This document shows positions 18,887-28,338 of a DNA stretch of 64,000 bases, piece after piece. A program made the position numbers and the translations under genes. The notes beneath the pieces were generated by a model. It was given only the letters and a program-made list of their open reading frames with translations. It ran no database searches and was not told where the DNA came from. Each line of letters begins with the position of its first letter. The first letter of the stretch is position 1. The DNA is from CAAGNP01 sp045595965. Its GTDB lineage: Bacteria; Bacteroidota; Bacteroidia; Bacteroidales; UBA932. Location of the stretch: the NCBI GenBank assembly GCA_045595965.1, contig JAZOBN010000005.1, forward strand, positions 32,216 to 96,215, written 5' to 3'.

Positions 18887-20623
18887 CTATTTTATATCGA
18901 GGTCTAAAGCGGTTTTAAGCTCTCTAAGTTCTTCACTTTTATTGAGGAGATATTCTGCCTTCTCTTTTTCAGACATATATTTCTGTCTCTCATTATTTGC
19001 ATCTGAAGGGGCAACCTCCACCTTCAGGTCAAGGCGCGAGTCGCTCAGTTCTTCTCTTGCAAAATTTATATATTTCAACAGACGTTTATCTTTTACCCAT
19101 TGGCACTGTGCTTCGTTGCTGACATAGAAAGTGACGGTAAAGTTGTCATCCCCCATGGTTGGGGTATACTGTTTTAACTGTGTTGCAAGGAGAACATTTG
19201 CCGACTGTTGCTCTTTAGCTATGATTTTTTCCCATACAGCAATAAATTCTTCAAAGGTGAACCCTTTATCTTTGGTTACCTCTTTTTTGTCCTCTTTTAC
19301 CATTGCGCGTTGCTCTGCCTGACGGAGCATCTCTTTGAGGGAGATTCCACCCCTTGTCTCCCCTTTTTGTGCTGAAGCCGGTTGGGGTGTAGCTTCCTGT
19401 GATACAGGAGCAGTAGCGGGAGCTGGCTTGGCAGGAGCAGTGGTGTGGGCAGATGCCGGTGCGGAGGAGGCCGACGGTGTCTGAATGACCGCGGGAGCTG
19501 GCGAAGGTGCAGGCTGTACGCTGTTTTGTGGTTTTGCAGCGAAGGAGAGTTTCATCAAGGCAAATTCGATAAGGAGTCTCTGGTTGCCGCTCTGTTTGTA
19601 TGCCGCTTCGCAGTTTGTTGTGATTCCGAGAGCTTCATACAAGAATTGGACAGAACATTTCTCCCCTTGTCCCTTATATCTTTTGATCAATGAAGCCGGG
19701 AGTTGTAGAAGAGTCTGGGAAGCCTCTTTCTTGCTTACGATAAGATCTCTCAAGTGTGTGCTGAGACCAGATACAAAGTGCAGGGCGTTGAACCCTTTTG
19801 AGAGAAGTTCATCAAAAATGAGCAGTGAGGAGGTGAAGTCTCCTGCAAGGAAATGGTCAACCAATCTGAAATAGTACTCATAGTCCAGTATATTCAGATT
19901 GGCGATAACCTGTTCGTACTTTATCTCTTTTCCGCAGAATGCTACCGTCTGGTCAAATAGGGTAAGGGCATCTCTCATCGCACCATCTGCCTTCTGGGCA
20001 ATGATGTGAAGTGCATCTTCCTCTATCTGTATCCCCTCTTTCTGAGCTATCTCTGTCAAATTGGTTACCATATCCGGGATTGATATTCTGTTGAAATCGT
20101 AGGTCTGGCAACGGGATAGGATTGTGGGGAGAATCTTGTGCTTTTCGGTTGTCGCAAGGATGAAAATTGCGTAAGCAGGGGGTTCTTCCAATGTCTTGAG
20201 GAATGCATTGAAGGCTGCTGTTGAGAGCATATGTACCTCATCTATGATGTACACACTATATTTGCCGATCTGTGGAGGGATGCGGACCATCTCTGTAAGG
20301 TTGCGTATATCATCCACAGAGTTGTTGGAGGCAGCATCCAATTCATGTATGCAGTATGAGCGTCCTTCGCTAAAGGAGAGGCATGACTCACACTTCCCGC
20401 AAGGCTCCATATCAGGGGAGGGGTTCAGACAGTTGATTGATTTGGCGAAAATTCTTGCTGTGGTTGTCTTTCCGACACCTCTTGGACCACAGAACAGATA
20501 GGCATGAGCCAATTGCCCGCGAAGAATGGAGTTCTTAAGCGTTGTCGAAATGTTGTCCTGTCCAATCATCGATTCAAATGAGTTTGGACGGTATTTTCTT
20601 GCTGATACAATGAATTGTTCCAT
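18887..20623 (-). CDS. dnaX: DNA polymerase III subunits gamma/tau
   Basis: Clamp-loader ATPase of the replicative polymerase. Walker A GPRGVGKTT lies at residues 46-54, the zinc-binding cysteines are C65, C75, C78 and C81, and the Walker B DEVHM motif is near residue 128. An Ala/Pro-rich linker at about residues 375-425 separates the AAA+ core from a C-terminal tau-like domain. Length is 578 residues. I saw no slippery heptamer of the E. coli type. The lptB start follows 5 bases after its stop. Confidence 0.96.
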   Translation of the reverse strand: MEQFIVSARKYRPNSFESMIGQDNISTTLKNSILRGQLAHAYLFCGPRGVGKTTTARIFAKSINCLNPSPDMEPCGKCESCLSFSEGRSYCIHELDAASNNSVDDIRNLTEMVRIPPQIGKYSVYIIDEVHMLSTAAFNAFLKTLEEPPAYAIFILATTEKHKILPTILSRCQTYDFNRISIPDMVTNLTEIAQKEGIQIEEDALHIIAQKADGAMRDALTLFDQTVAFCGKEIKYEQVIANLNILDYEYYFRLVDHFLAGDFTSSLLIFDELLSKGFNALHFVSGLSTHLRDLIVSKKEASQTLLQLPASLIKRYKGQGEKCSVQFLYEALGITTNCEAAYKQSGNQRLLIEFALMKLSFAAKPQNSVQPAPSPAPAVIQTPSASSAPASAHTTAPAKPAPATAPVSQEATPQPASAQKGETRGGISLKEMLRQAEQRAMVKEDKKEVTKDKGFTFEEFIAVWEKIIAKEQQSANVLLATQLKQYTPTMGDDNFTVTFYVSNEAQCQWVKDKRLLKYINFAREELSDSRLDLKVEVAPSDANNERQKYMSEKEKAEYLLNKSEELRELKTALDLDIK

Positions 20624-20628
20624 ATCTA

Positions 20629-20636
20629 CAAAAGTA
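20629..20636 (-). promoter_or_regulatory. Putative -7 box for dnaX
   Basis: The minus strand reads TACTTTTG, fitting TAnnTTTG, only 5 bases before the dnaX ATG. If used, the transcript would be nearly leaderless. A second TACTTTTG on the plus strand at 20658-20665 faces the other way. No good -33 TTTG is present. Confidence 0.4.
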
Positions 20637-20657
20637 CAAATAATCCGTATAATTTAC

Positions 20658-20665
20658 TACTTTTG
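20658..20665 (+). promoter_or_regulatory. Putative -7 box for the secreted-protein/M16/O-methyltransferase operon
   Basis: TACTTTTG matches TAnnTTTG and ends 21 bases before the ATG at 20687. It forms a divergent pair with the dnaX -7 box at 20629-20636. No clear -33 element was seen. Confidence 0.45.
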
Positions 20666-20686
20666 CAGAAATAAATAGCTGAAGTA

Positions 20687-21547
20687 ATGAGAAGAGCAAT
20701 AACTGTATTGATGGCAATCACCATTACATTGAGTGCATACGGACAACTCAATACCATCTTTTCAAAAAAGGATGATTTGACCTCCTTCTCATCAAAGACC
20801 ACAAAGGTGGTGTTGAGTGACGGAGCTTCAATTGTCGATATGATACTTAGAGATGCAGTGAAAGAGAATTGGACTATCTCCCCCTTTGAATTTGCAACTC
20901 TGGATGAATTTGAAGAGATAAAATGTGATACAAACTATTTTTTTCTTGTGAAGGTTACAGATATGGTGGACAGTCAGGATGACTCTGCAATGGAATTTCT
21001 TACCTTGTACAAAGGTGCAGACGGTGGAGCAAAGTTTGAGAAGAATCTGCCGGAGATCCTTTCATTGCCAATCCAATCCAAAGATGACCAGTCGGGGAAA
21101 ATTTTTGCATTTCTCCCATCATTCATAAAAATAGTGCAGAATCATGTCGAAAAGGTGATAGAGAAGAGACACTCTGCATACATCGGGCTGAGTGCCTACA
21201 CAGACGGGATGGATGGTGCAAAAGATAAGGAACTTCTTTTCTGTAAAGAAGATTTCGGCTTTGATATTACTCAGGAGATGCTGGATGAGGATTTCAATGG
21301 GAAAGCAAAACTGGTTACCCAGGAAGAGATTGAAGATGCTCTGGCAAGCAAGAGAGCCGGGACTTTGGTTTCGCTTGTAGTTACAAGTTCTTCAGCTCCA
21401 ATAGGATCAGAGTGCTATAAAATGATGATAAGTACCGATACTCAAGAGTTGTATATGTACCGACGACATAAAATTACAACAAAGAAAAGGGGCGGTTTTA
21501 CAAAGGAGGACTACAAAAAAATGGCAGTGCCATTTTCATTCAAATAG
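20687..21547 (+). CDS. Secreted protein of unknown function
   Basis: I do not recognise the family. The 286-residue product has a signal peptide (hydrophobic residues 5-17, likely cut after AYG at about residue 19), so it is probably periplasmic. The rest is mixed alpha/beta with no membrane helices, no catalytic motif that I can name, and a basic C-terminus. It is first in a plus-strand run with the M16 peptidase (4-bp gap) and the O-methyltransferase, suggesting co-transcription, but the context does not reveal a function. Confidence 0.75.
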   Translation: MRRAITVLMAITITLSAYGQLNTIFSKKDDLTSFSSKTTKVVLSDGASIVDMILRDAVKENWTISPFEFATLDEFEEIKCDTNYFFLVKVTDMVDSQDDSAMEFLTLYKGADGGAKFEKNLPEILSLPIQSKDDQSGKIFAFLPSFIKIVQNHVEKVIEKRHSAYIGLSAYTDGMDGAKDKELLFCKEDFGFDITQEMLDEDFNGKAKLVTQEEIEDALASKRAGTLVSLVVTSSSAPIGSECYKMMISTDTQELYMYRRHKITTKKRGGFTKEDYKKMAVPFSFK

Positions 21548-21551
21548 AGAG

Positions 21552-22775
21552 ATGTTTCAATTTTCGTTCAAAAAGAGCAATTCAGCAGTTGCGTATTGTG
21601 CGTTGTCGATCCGTTGCGGTACCCGCAATGAAGACCAGAGGTTCGGAGGACTGGCTCATTTTACAGAACATGTCCTTTTCAAAGGGACCAGATACAAGAC
21701 ATCAAACAGCATAAATTCATATATAGAGAAACTTGGTGGTGAGTTGAATGCTTTTACCACTAAGGAGGAGATTGTGATTCATTCAACAGTTCTTAAGGAA
21801 GATGTGGCAAAAGCTATAGGCCTCCTTGTGGAGCTTGCATTCTGCTCCACTTTCCCTGAAAAGGAGGTGGAAAAGGAGAAATGTGTGGTGTTGGATGAGA
21901 TAATATCTTATAAAGATTCCCCTTCAGAGCAGATTTTTGATGATTTCGAGGAGGTATTATTTGATGGGACACCACTTTCCATGCCTGTCCTTGGAAAGAC
22001 CAAGACCTTGAAAAAAATAGGGGTAAAGCAGATAAGGGAGTTTGTAGGGAGATATTTTATCCCCGACAACATGGCCTTTACCGTTGTGGCAGATCTGCAG
22101 GAGGAGAAAGTGAAGGGTCTGCTGGTGAAGGCTATGGAGAAGTATGCATCATATACCCTCACTCCACAGATGCTCTCCGCTGATACTACAAAAAACAATG
22201 TGCCGGATCTGTTGCCCCAGAACCCCCGATTTGATAAGAGAATCAATAGGAAAGGGCATCAGACACATTGTGTGATAGGGGGAAGGGCCTACTCCTATTA
22301 CAATCCCAACAGGATAGCGTTGATACTTCTTGTCAATATTTTAGGGGGGCCTGCAGCAAACTCCAGACTTAATATACTCCTCAGAGAGAAAAATGCTCTG
22401 GTATACAATGTTGATGCAGCATATTCCCAATATTCTGACGCCGGGATGGTGACTATATATTTTGGATGTGATAAAGATCTGTATGATAAGTGTGTGAAAC
22501 TTGTAATGGGTGAACTTGAAAGATTCAGAACAACCCTTATGAGTGAAACAGCCCTCAGAAGTGCAAAGAAGCAGTTGCTGGGGCAACTGGCTATATCTTC
22601 AGATAATGGAGAGGCACAATGTCTCTCAATGGGAAAAAGTCTCCTTGTATTCAAAGAGATTCTTGGACAGGCAAAAACGAGGGAACTTGTTGAGGCTGTA
22701 ACAGCACAGCAGATAAAGGATGTTGCTTCCGAAATCTTTGATCCCGAGAGATTGAGTATAATGACATATCTATAA
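21552..22775 (+). CDS. M16 family zinc metallopeptidase (processing-protease type)
   Basis: The inverted zinc motif HFTEH is at residues 36-40 and the third ligand is E116 (VVLDEI), 76 residues after the second histidine as expected for M16. The 407-residue length equals one two-domain M16 unit, like bacterial homologues of mitochondrial processing peptidase (PqqL/YmxG group). There is no signal peptide, so it is probably cytoplasmic. The substrate is unknown. It lies 4 bp after the secreted protein gene and 4 bp before the methyltransferase gene. Confidence 0.9.
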   Translation: MFQFSFKKSNSAVAYCALSIRCGTRNEDQRFGGLAHFTEHVLFKGTRYKTSNSINSYIEKLGGELNAFTTKEEIVIHSTVLKEDVAKAIGLLVELAFCSTFPEKEVEKEKCVVLDEIISYKDSPSEQIFDDFEEVLFDGTPLSMPVLGKTKTLKKIGVKQIREFVGRYFIPDNMAFTVVADLQEEKVKGLLVKAMEKYASYTLTPQMLSADTTKNNVPDLLPQNPRFDKRINRKGHQTHCVIGGRAYSYYNPNRIALILLVNILGGPAANSRLNILLREKNALVYNVDAAYSQYSDAGMVTIYFGCDKDLYDKCVKLVMGELERFRTTLMSETALRSAKKQLLGQLAISSDNGEAQCLSMGKSLLVFKEILGQAKTRELVEAVTAQQIKDVASEIFDPERLSIMTYL

Positions 22776-22779
22776 TATT

Positions 22780-23403
22780 ATGGAGCAGAGAAACAGACTT
22801 GAAGCGGCACTTGAGTGGGTGGAGAGGGAGACAAACCTCTGTACCAAACAGGCACGTATGCTCTCCAATGGGGATCAGGGGAGGTTGTTGCAGGCATTTT
22901 CTCTGATGATAAAACCTCTGAACATTCTGGAACTCGGCACATTTACCGGTTATTCCACCCTGTGCCTCTCCAGAGGGTTGGCAAATGGGGGGAGTATAGA
23001 TACCATTGAGGTGTATGATGAACTTGAGGATATTATAAGGGGGGGATTTGAGAGGGGAGGACTGATAAATGTACAGGGGAAAAGAGATATTGTAGAGCTC
23101 CACTTGGGAGATGCAAAATCGATAATTCCTACCCTTGACAAGATGTATGACATCGTCTATATCGATGCCAATAAAAGGGAGTATTGTGAGTATTATGATC
23201 TTGTTTTTGATAAAGTACGCAAGGGGGGATATATCCTCGCAGACAATGTTCTGTGGAGTGGAAAAGTATTGCTTGAAAATCCTCCTAAGGATGCTCAGAC
23301 CCAGTCGATCATTGCTTTCAATAAAAAAATAGAGGAGGATGAGCGTGTGGATAACGTCATCCTCCCTATCAGAGATGGTATAAATGTTATATATAAACTA
23401 TAG
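22780..23403 (+). CDS. SAM-dependent O-methyltransferase (caffeoyl-CoA OMT-like)
   Basis: A 207-residue class I methyltransferase of the Methyltransf_3 family. The SAM loop ILELGTFTGYST is at about residues 49-60, and the metal-binding Asp lies in VYIDANKREY near residue 127, in line with cation-dependent catechol O-methyltransferases. The bacterial members' substrates are mostly unknown. Its last bases overlap the convergent transglutaminase gene by 6. Confidence 0.87.
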   Translation: MEQRNRLEAALEWVERETNLCTKQARMLSNGDQGRLLQAFSLMIKPLNILELGTFTGYSTLCLSRGLANGGSIDTIEVYDELEDIIRGGFERGGLINVQGKRDIVELHLGDAKSIIPTLDKMYDIVYIDANKREYCEYYDLVFDKVRKGGYILADNVLWSGKVLLENPPKDAQTQSIIAFNKKIEEDERVDNVILPIRDGINVIYKL

Positions 23404-24897
23404 CACTTCCAATTCCATATCGTAATTCCAGCGACCGAAATAGAGATTTCCTCCTCTCCACTCAACTTCACCCCTCTGGAAATCTACGGTCTCACTTCTT
23501 GGATAGATCTTTGCAGGATAGAAAGGTTGTGAAAAGTCTGTATTTACGATGAATCTCCAAGCATCCATACCGTGGGTATAATAGTGGAAATAATCGTCAT
23601 CAACCCTTGATTTGTCAGCACTTGTGATTACCCTGCCGCGAGGAGCGTTGTGCTCAAGTTCATCTTTAAGGATAACTCTGCCGAATGATGGATCTACACC
23701 TACCCAACCGATACCTTCATAATAGACCCGTACCCAGTCGTGAAGGTTGATCTCCATAGGATGAAGCATCCAGCCGCTTTCCCATTTTGCCGGGATTCCT
23801 GCATACCTTGCCATAGTGATAAAGAGAAGGCCCACCTGTCCGCAATCACCATGATTGTTGTCAATAACATATTCAGGGATGTTTTCAAGTGTTGAATACT
23901 CTCTTGCACTTGCCCAAGGGTAGTGGTCGCAGATCCAGTCAAATATTTTTACCGATTTCTTGAATGGATTGGTCTCTCCCTTAACCAATGAATCGGTTAT
24001 GCTCTTGATCCTTGGACTGAATACGATGTGTGGAGCCCTTTCTGCAGTGTTGGTTTTATAGAGCTCGCTTTCTGTATCATATGGACGCAAATCTTCAGGA
24101 TCAAAATCGTTGAACTTATGGTATGCGGTGTATGACATTTCGTACCAGAATTCTGTCCTCTTACCAGCCTCTGCAACCTTCTCCATATAGATGCTCTTGT
24201 GGGCATAACCGTCAGGTGCAATTATGTAGTCAGGTTGTGATGTTGCAAGAAGTTTGATATTCTTGTACATATCTTCATTCTGAAGGTAGGGCATCCATAC
24301 TCTTATAACTTCCCCTGCAGGTACTTCATCCGGTTTGACCGAGATTGAGTAGCGGATTTTGATTTTTTCAGGTTCAACAAGGGATTTTTTACTTTTGCGG
24401 GCACTTTTCAGAACTTTTGTCACAGATTCATCTACAAACACATCAAGCGGATCGGGTGTGTAAGGGTGGGTTTTGTTATATAGCTTTTCAGCCTCTGCAT
24501 CTATTCTGAAAACATTCCTTGCTGCATTTCTGAAATACTTTTTCTGACCGTCAATATACATATGCTCCAGGATATTGGTCTCTTCCCATTTGGCCATATC
24601 TTCTCGGGTTACCTCAGGATAGTATTTCTGTAGTTGTGCAAAGATTGTTGAGTCGTCTTTGTTGAAATCCTTGCGGATGCGGTCCATAATCTCAACTTTC
24701 TTGTTGAGCTGCCAAATCTCTTCGGCAGGGAGTTCCTGGGTTGCAATCTTCAACTTGATGAGTTGCTCTGCTGCAGCAAATTCACCGGCATTGATCATCT
24801 TCTCTATGTTCTCATTGGTGAGAGCCTTTTCAGAAGAAAAATGTCCACAGCTAACGATAGCTATGGACATTATTACTATTGAGAGTAGTTTTTTCAT
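23398..24897 (-). CDS. Transglutaminase-like lipoprotein
   Basis: The 499-residue protein begins with a lipoprotein signal peptide, lipobox IVSC with lipidated Cys17. A transglutaminase-core domain occupies about residues 310-410 and keeps a full Cys-His-Asp triad: C352 (HGDCGQ), H386 (NLHDWV) and D402 (GVDPSF). Such domains in bacteria usually act as cysteine peptidases or amidases rather than cross-linkers. It precedes nothing obvious on its strand; efp lies 17 bp upstream. Confidence 0.87.
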   Translation of the reverse strand: MKKLLSIVIMSIAIVSCGHFSSEKALTNENIEKMINAGEFAAAEQLIKLKIATQELPAEEIWQLNKKVEIMDRIRKDFNKDDSTIFAQLQKYYPEVTREDMAKWEETNILEHMYIDGQKKYFRNAARNVFRIDAEAEKLYNKTHPYTPDPLDVFVDESVTKVLKSARKSKKSLVEPEKIKIRYSISVKPDEVPAGEVIRVWMPYLQNEDMYKNIKLLATSQPDYIIAPDGYAHKSIYMEKVAEAGKRTEFWYEMSYTAYHKFNDFDPEDLRPYDTESELYKTNTAERAPHIVFSPRIKSITDSLVKGETNPFKKSVKIFDWICDHYPWASAREYSTLENIPEYVIDNNHGDCGQVGLLFITMARYAGIPAKWESGWMLHPMEINLHDWVRVYYEGIGWVGVDPSFGRVILKDELEHNAPRGRVITSADKSRVDDDYFHYYTHGMDAWRFIVNTDFSQPFYPAKIYPRSETVDFQRGEVEWRGGNLYFGRWNYDMELEVL

Positions 24898-24914
24898 GTG
24901 TTGTACCTTGCAGG

Positions 24915-25481
24915 TTATTTTACACGTTCACCATAAGAGCGGTCTTCAGTATTTACTCTGATTCTGTCACCCTGGTTGATGAAAAGGGGAACCATGATTT
25001 CAGCACCGGTTTCAAGTGTACAAGCTTTAAGGGCGTTGGTAGAAGCTGTGTCGCCTTTAACAGCAGGTTCAGTGTAGGTAACTTCCATCTCTACATATTT
25101 TGGAAGTTCGCAGGTGAGGCATCTCTCTTCGTCAGCAAGGAACATCATTTCAACAGATTGTCCCTCTTTCATAAGGTCTGCATTGTCAACAAGATCTTCC
25201 TGAAGAGAAATCTGCTCAAATGTCTCAGAGTGCATGAAGTTGAAACCCATATCATCCTTGTAAAGGTATTGGTATGGTCTTCTCTCTACATTGATAAGTT
25301 CAATTTTTTCACCAGCGGTGAAGGTTCTGTCGAGAATCTTGCCATTTTCAAGATTGCGGAGTTTGGTTTTAACGAAAGCGGGACCTTTACCTGGTTTAAC
25401 GTGTTGGAACCAGATGATAGATACTGGTTTGCCATCATATTTGAAATAAAGTCCGTTTTTGAAATCAGCTGTTGTTGCCAT
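24915..25481 (-). CDS. efp: Elongation factor P
   Basis: Ribosome-binding factor that relieves stalling at polyproline stretches. The 188-residue protein has the KOW-like N-terminal domain and two OB folds. The loop that reaches the peptidyl transferase centre reads HVKPGKGPAF with Lys32 at the tip, the residue beta-lysylated in organisms that have EpmA and EpmB. No modification gene is in this window. Confidence 0.96.
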   Translation of the reverse strand: MATTADFKNGLYFKYDGKPVSIIWFQHVKPGKGPAFVKTKLRNLENGKILDRTFTAGEKIELINVERRPYQYLYKDDMGFNFMHSETFEQISLQEDLVDNADLMKEGQSVEMMFLADEERCLTCELPKYVEMEVTYTEPAVKGDTASTNALKACTLETGAEIMVPLFINQGDRIRVNTEDRSYGERVK

Positions 25482-25523
25482 AGTCTATTTTATTGTTTTT
25501 CTGTTAGTTTCATTATAGAGGCG

Positions 25524-25531
25524 CAAAGGTA
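25524..25531 (-). promoter_or_regulatory. Putative -7 box for efp
   Basis: The minus strand reads TACCTTTG, fitting TAnnTTTG, 42 bases before the efp ATG, with TTTA instead of TTTG near -33. It lies in the short gap after ispH. Confidence 0.45.
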
Positions 25532-25549
25532 AGCAAAAATTAGTTAACC

Positions 25550-26437
25550 CTAAAGAGTATTGAGATAATTTGCTACCTCCTCAAGTTGCCATTTAGGGGT
25601 AGATGTAGCACCACATATTCCAACACTGTCATCTTGCTTGAACCATTTGGGGTCAATTTCGTTGAGGTGCTCGATGGAGTATGTCCGGTTGTTTACCTTC
25701 TTGCATAATTGGAACAATATCTTCCCGTTGGAACTCTCTTTCCCACTTACGAAGATTATAACGGAGTGCCCCTGTGCAAATTCTGTCAGATTGGGGTGCC
25801 GTGATGATACCTGTTTGCAGATAGTGTTGAAAACAGAGAAATGGGCAGAGGTCCCACATTCCCCTTCAATTGCTTTTTTGATTGTCTGACCAATCTCTTC
25901 ATATTCGCCCGGGTCTTTGGTGGTCTGGGAAAAGAGGGCAACCGGCCTTGTAAGATCAAGAGCCCCTGAAGCAAGAACTTCCTTTATGTCAGAAGAGTTT
26001 TCAATCACGATTGCATCGCCGTTGACCTGACCTATAAGGCCATTTACCTCGGCGTGCCCATTTTTTCCAAATATGATGATTTTACCTCCGGAGGGGGCGA
26101 TTGATTTATATGTTGCGGCAATTTTTTTCTGGAGCTGGAGGACAACAGGACAAGTACAATCTATAATGGTGAGATTGTTTTGTTGTGCCATTTTGTAGAC
26201 AGCCGGGGGTTCCCCATGTGCTCTGAAAAGGACAGTGTCATTGGATAGGTTCTCCAGATGTTTGTAGTTGATGATTGACATCCCCTTTTCTGATAGACGG
26301 CTGATCTCTGTGTCGTTGTGGACAATTGCTCCGAGACAATAGAGCGAACCTTTCTCCTGGAGAACTTTTTCTGCCTGTTCAATGGCCCTTCTTACACCGT
26401 TGCAGCACCCGGAATGTTGGTCAATGACGATCTTCAT
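25550..26437 (-). CDS. ispH: 4-hydroxy-3-methylbut-2-enyl diphosphate reductase IspH
   Basis: Last enzyme of the methylerythritol phosphate pathway, an iron-sulfur protein giving IPP and DMAPP. Cluster-binding cysteines are visible near residue 12 (HSGCCNGV), in IDCTCPVV near residue 95 and in NTICKQV near residue 200. The C-terminal GICGATSTP is also typical. The length is 295 residues with no fused S1 domains. Its 5' end overlaps the cmk gene by 17 bases, so the two are translationally linked. Confidence 0.96.
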   Translation of the reverse strand: MKIVIDQHSGCCNGVRRAIEQAEKVLQEKGSLYCLGAIVHNDTEISRLSEKGMSIINYKHLENLSNDTVLFRAHGEPPAVYKMAQQNNLTIIDCTCPVVLQLQKKIAATYKSIAPSGGKIIIFGKNGHAEVNGLIGQVNGDAIVIENSSDIKEVLASGALDLTRPVALFSQTTKDPGEYEEIGQTIKKAIEGECGTSAHFSVFNTICKQVSSRHPNLTEFAQGHSVIIFVSGKESSNGKILFQLCKKVNNRTYSIEHLNEIDPKWFKQDDSVGICGATSTPKWQLEEVANYLNTL

Positions 26438-27119
26438 TTTCCAGTAATTTTAATATCCACTCCATCTGTTCATCTACAGTCATGTGACTGTTGTCAAGAA
26501 GTATAGCATCTTCTGCTTTTGTAAGGGGGGCTACCTGGCGATGTTCATCAATGTAGTCCCTCTCTTTAATGTTCTGGAGGACATCTTCAAAAGTGGGATT
26601 TTCACCTTTGCCTCTCATCTCTTCCAATCTTCTTTGAGCCCTTATGGTGGGATCTGCAGTCATATATATTTTAAGCTCTGCATTGGGGAATACTGCTGTA
26701 CCTATATCTCTGCCATCCATCACCACCCCCTTTTCTCTTCCGAATTCGCGGAGCATCGTGTCAACGAACTCCCTGACCATTGGAACAGCCGCGATATAAC
26801 TCACTTTATTGGAGACCTCAAGACACCTGATTCTCTTCTCCACATTGTTGCCGTTGAGGTATGTCTCGCTCTTCCCGTTGTCCCCGGTATTTCTGAATGT
26901 TACAGAGGTGTTTTTGAGCATCTCCTCAAGTTTGGGGAGGTCTATGGCATTATTTTCGCCTATCACTTTGTGTTCGATAGATGATAATGTCACAGCTCGG
27001 TAGATTGCTCCAGTGTCGATATAAATATATCCCATTCTGGCAGCGACCAGCTTGGCAAAAGTGCTCTTCCCTGTAGAAGAGTGACCATCAATGGCAATTA
27101 TTATCTTTCGTCTTTCCAT
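26421..27119 (-). CDS. cmk: Cytidylate kinase
   Basis: Phosphorylates CMP and dCMP. The P-loop GHSSTGKS lies at residues 12-19 and the family segment MDGRDIGTAVFP near residue 133. Length is 232 residues. It is first in a cmk-ispH pair seen in other bacteria. Confidence 0.95.
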   Translation of the reverse strand: MERRKIIIAIDGHSSTGKSTFAKLVAARMGYIYIDTGAIYRAVTLSSIEHKVIGENNAIDLPKLEEMLKNTSVTFRNTGDNGKSETYLNGNNVEKRIRCLEVSNKVSYIAAVPMVREFVDTMLREFGREKGVVMDGRDIGTAVFPNAELKIYMTADPTIRAQRRLEEMRGKGENPTFEDVLQNIKERDYIDEHRQVAPLTKAEDAILLDNSHMTVDEQMEWILKLLENEDRH

Positions 27120-27126
27120 ACAAATA

Positions 27127-27134
27127 CAAAAGTA
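27127..27134 (-). promoter_or_regulatory. Putative -7 box for cmk-ispH
   Basis: The minus strand reads TACTTTTG (TAnnTTTG), 7 bases before the cmk ATG. It forms a divergent pair with the plus-strand -7 box at 27146-27153. The implied leader is very short. Confidence 0.4.
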
Positions 27135-27145
27135 TAAAAATTAAC

Positions 27146-27153
27146 TATCTTTG
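27146..27153 (+). promoter_or_regulatory. Putative -7 box for the NtrC-like regulator
   Basis: TATCTTTG, fitting TAnnTTTG, ends 21 bases before the ATG at 27175. The -33 region has no TTTG. Confidence 0.45.
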
Positions 27154-27174
27154 TAGTATAATATTTTAGGAAAA

Positions 27175-28338
27175 ATGAGAATACTTATCATTGATGACGA
27201 GAGGAGTATAAGGAATACCCTCAAGGAGATTCTGGAATTTGAAGGTCACGAAATAACATTGGCACAGGATGGTGTTGAGGGGGTTGAAAAGGGGTTGGCA
27301 TCCAATTTTGATGCAATATTCTGTGATATCAAAATGCCCAATATGGATGGGAAAGAGGTGTTGGACAAACTCGTATCGTCAGGGGTAGAGAGTACAATTA
27401 TCATGATTTCCGGGCACGGGGATATAGACACAGCGGTGGATTGTATCAAAAGAGGTGCTTATGACTTTATTCAGAAACCACTTGATCTTAACAGAATACT
27501 CATCACCTTGAAAAATGCCACAGACAAGACTCAACTGGTGAAGGAGACCAAGATCCTCAAGAAGAAAATTTCGAAGGTTCAGGAGATAGTAGGGGAGTCA
27601 CCTGCAATCCAGAGAATAAAAAATATGATAGAGAGGGTTGCCCCGACAGATGCGAGGGTCCTCGTTACAGGCTCAAACGGGACAGGAAAAGAGCTTGTTG
27701 CAAGGTGGCTGCATGAGAAGAGCAACAGATCTTCAGCCCCTTTTATTGAGGTCAACTGTGCTGCAATTCCAAGCGAACTTATTGAAAGTGAACTTTTCGG
27801 CCATGAAAAGGGGGCATTTACCTCGGCTATAAAGCAGCATAAAGGGAAATTCGAACAGGCTGACGGAGGTACACTTTTCCTCGATGAGATTGGAGACATG
27901 AGCCTTGCCGCACAGGCAAAAGTTCTCAGAATACTACAGGAGAACAAATTGACCAGAGTGGGTAGTGACAAGGATATAAATGTAGATGTCAGGGTAGTTG
28001 CAGCAACAAACAAGAACCTGAAGGAGGAGATTGTAAAAGGGACTTTTAGAGAGGACCTTTATCACAGGTTGAGTGTAATTATCATTCAGGTCCCATCATT
28101 GGCAGAGAGGAGAGAGGATATCCCATTGCTGGTGGAACATTTTATCAATCAGATTTGCCAGCAGAATGGGAAACCGGTAATGAAGATTGAGAAAGATGCA
28201 ATGGATGCGTTGATGGATTATGGATGGGGGGGAAATATCCGTGAGCTGAGAAATGTGGTGGAGAGATTGCTAATCCTTTCAAACGGTGTTATCACCAAAG
28301 ATGATGTTTACACCTATGCTATTCCCCTCGATAAATAG
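27175..28338 (+). CDS. Sigma-54-interacting response regulator lacking a DNA-binding domain (NtrX/NtrC-like)
   Basis: Residues 1-115 form a receiver with phospho-acceptor Asp51 and the acidic pair D7-D8. Residues about 140-380 form a sigma-54 AAA+ domain with Walker A GSNGTGKE (166-173), Walker B LFLDEIGDM near residue 234, and loop GAFTSA (213-218) in place of GAFTGA. The protein stops at residue 387, right after the AAA+ C-terminal subdomain, without the Fis-type helix-turn-helix found in most NtrC proteins. The convergent kinase gene overlaps its end by 20 bases, so no lost tail is hidden downstream. The kinase is its likely partner. Confidence 0.92.
   Translation: MRILIIDDERSIRNTLKEILEFEGHEITLAQDGVEGVEKGLASNFDAIFCDIKMPNMDGKEVLDKLVSSGVESTIIMISGHGDIDTAVDCIKRGAYDFIQKPLDLNRILITLKNATDKTQLVKETKILKKKISKVQEIVGESPAIQRIKNMIERVAPTDARVLVTGSNGTGKELVARWLHEKSNRSSAPFIEVNCAAIPSELIESELFGHEKGAFTSAIKQHKGKFEQADGGTLFLDEIGDMSLAAQAKVLRILQENKLTRVGSDKDINVDVRVVAATNKNLKEEIVKGTFREDLYHRLSVIIIQVPSLAERREDIPLLVEHFINQICQQNGKPVMKIEKDAMDALMDYGWGGNIRELRNVVERLLILSNGVITKDDVYTYAIPLDK

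Noticed and set aside
24879..25532. Plus-strand frame of 217 codons across efp
   Set aside because: It is the mirror of efp on the other strand, whose motifs and length are standard.
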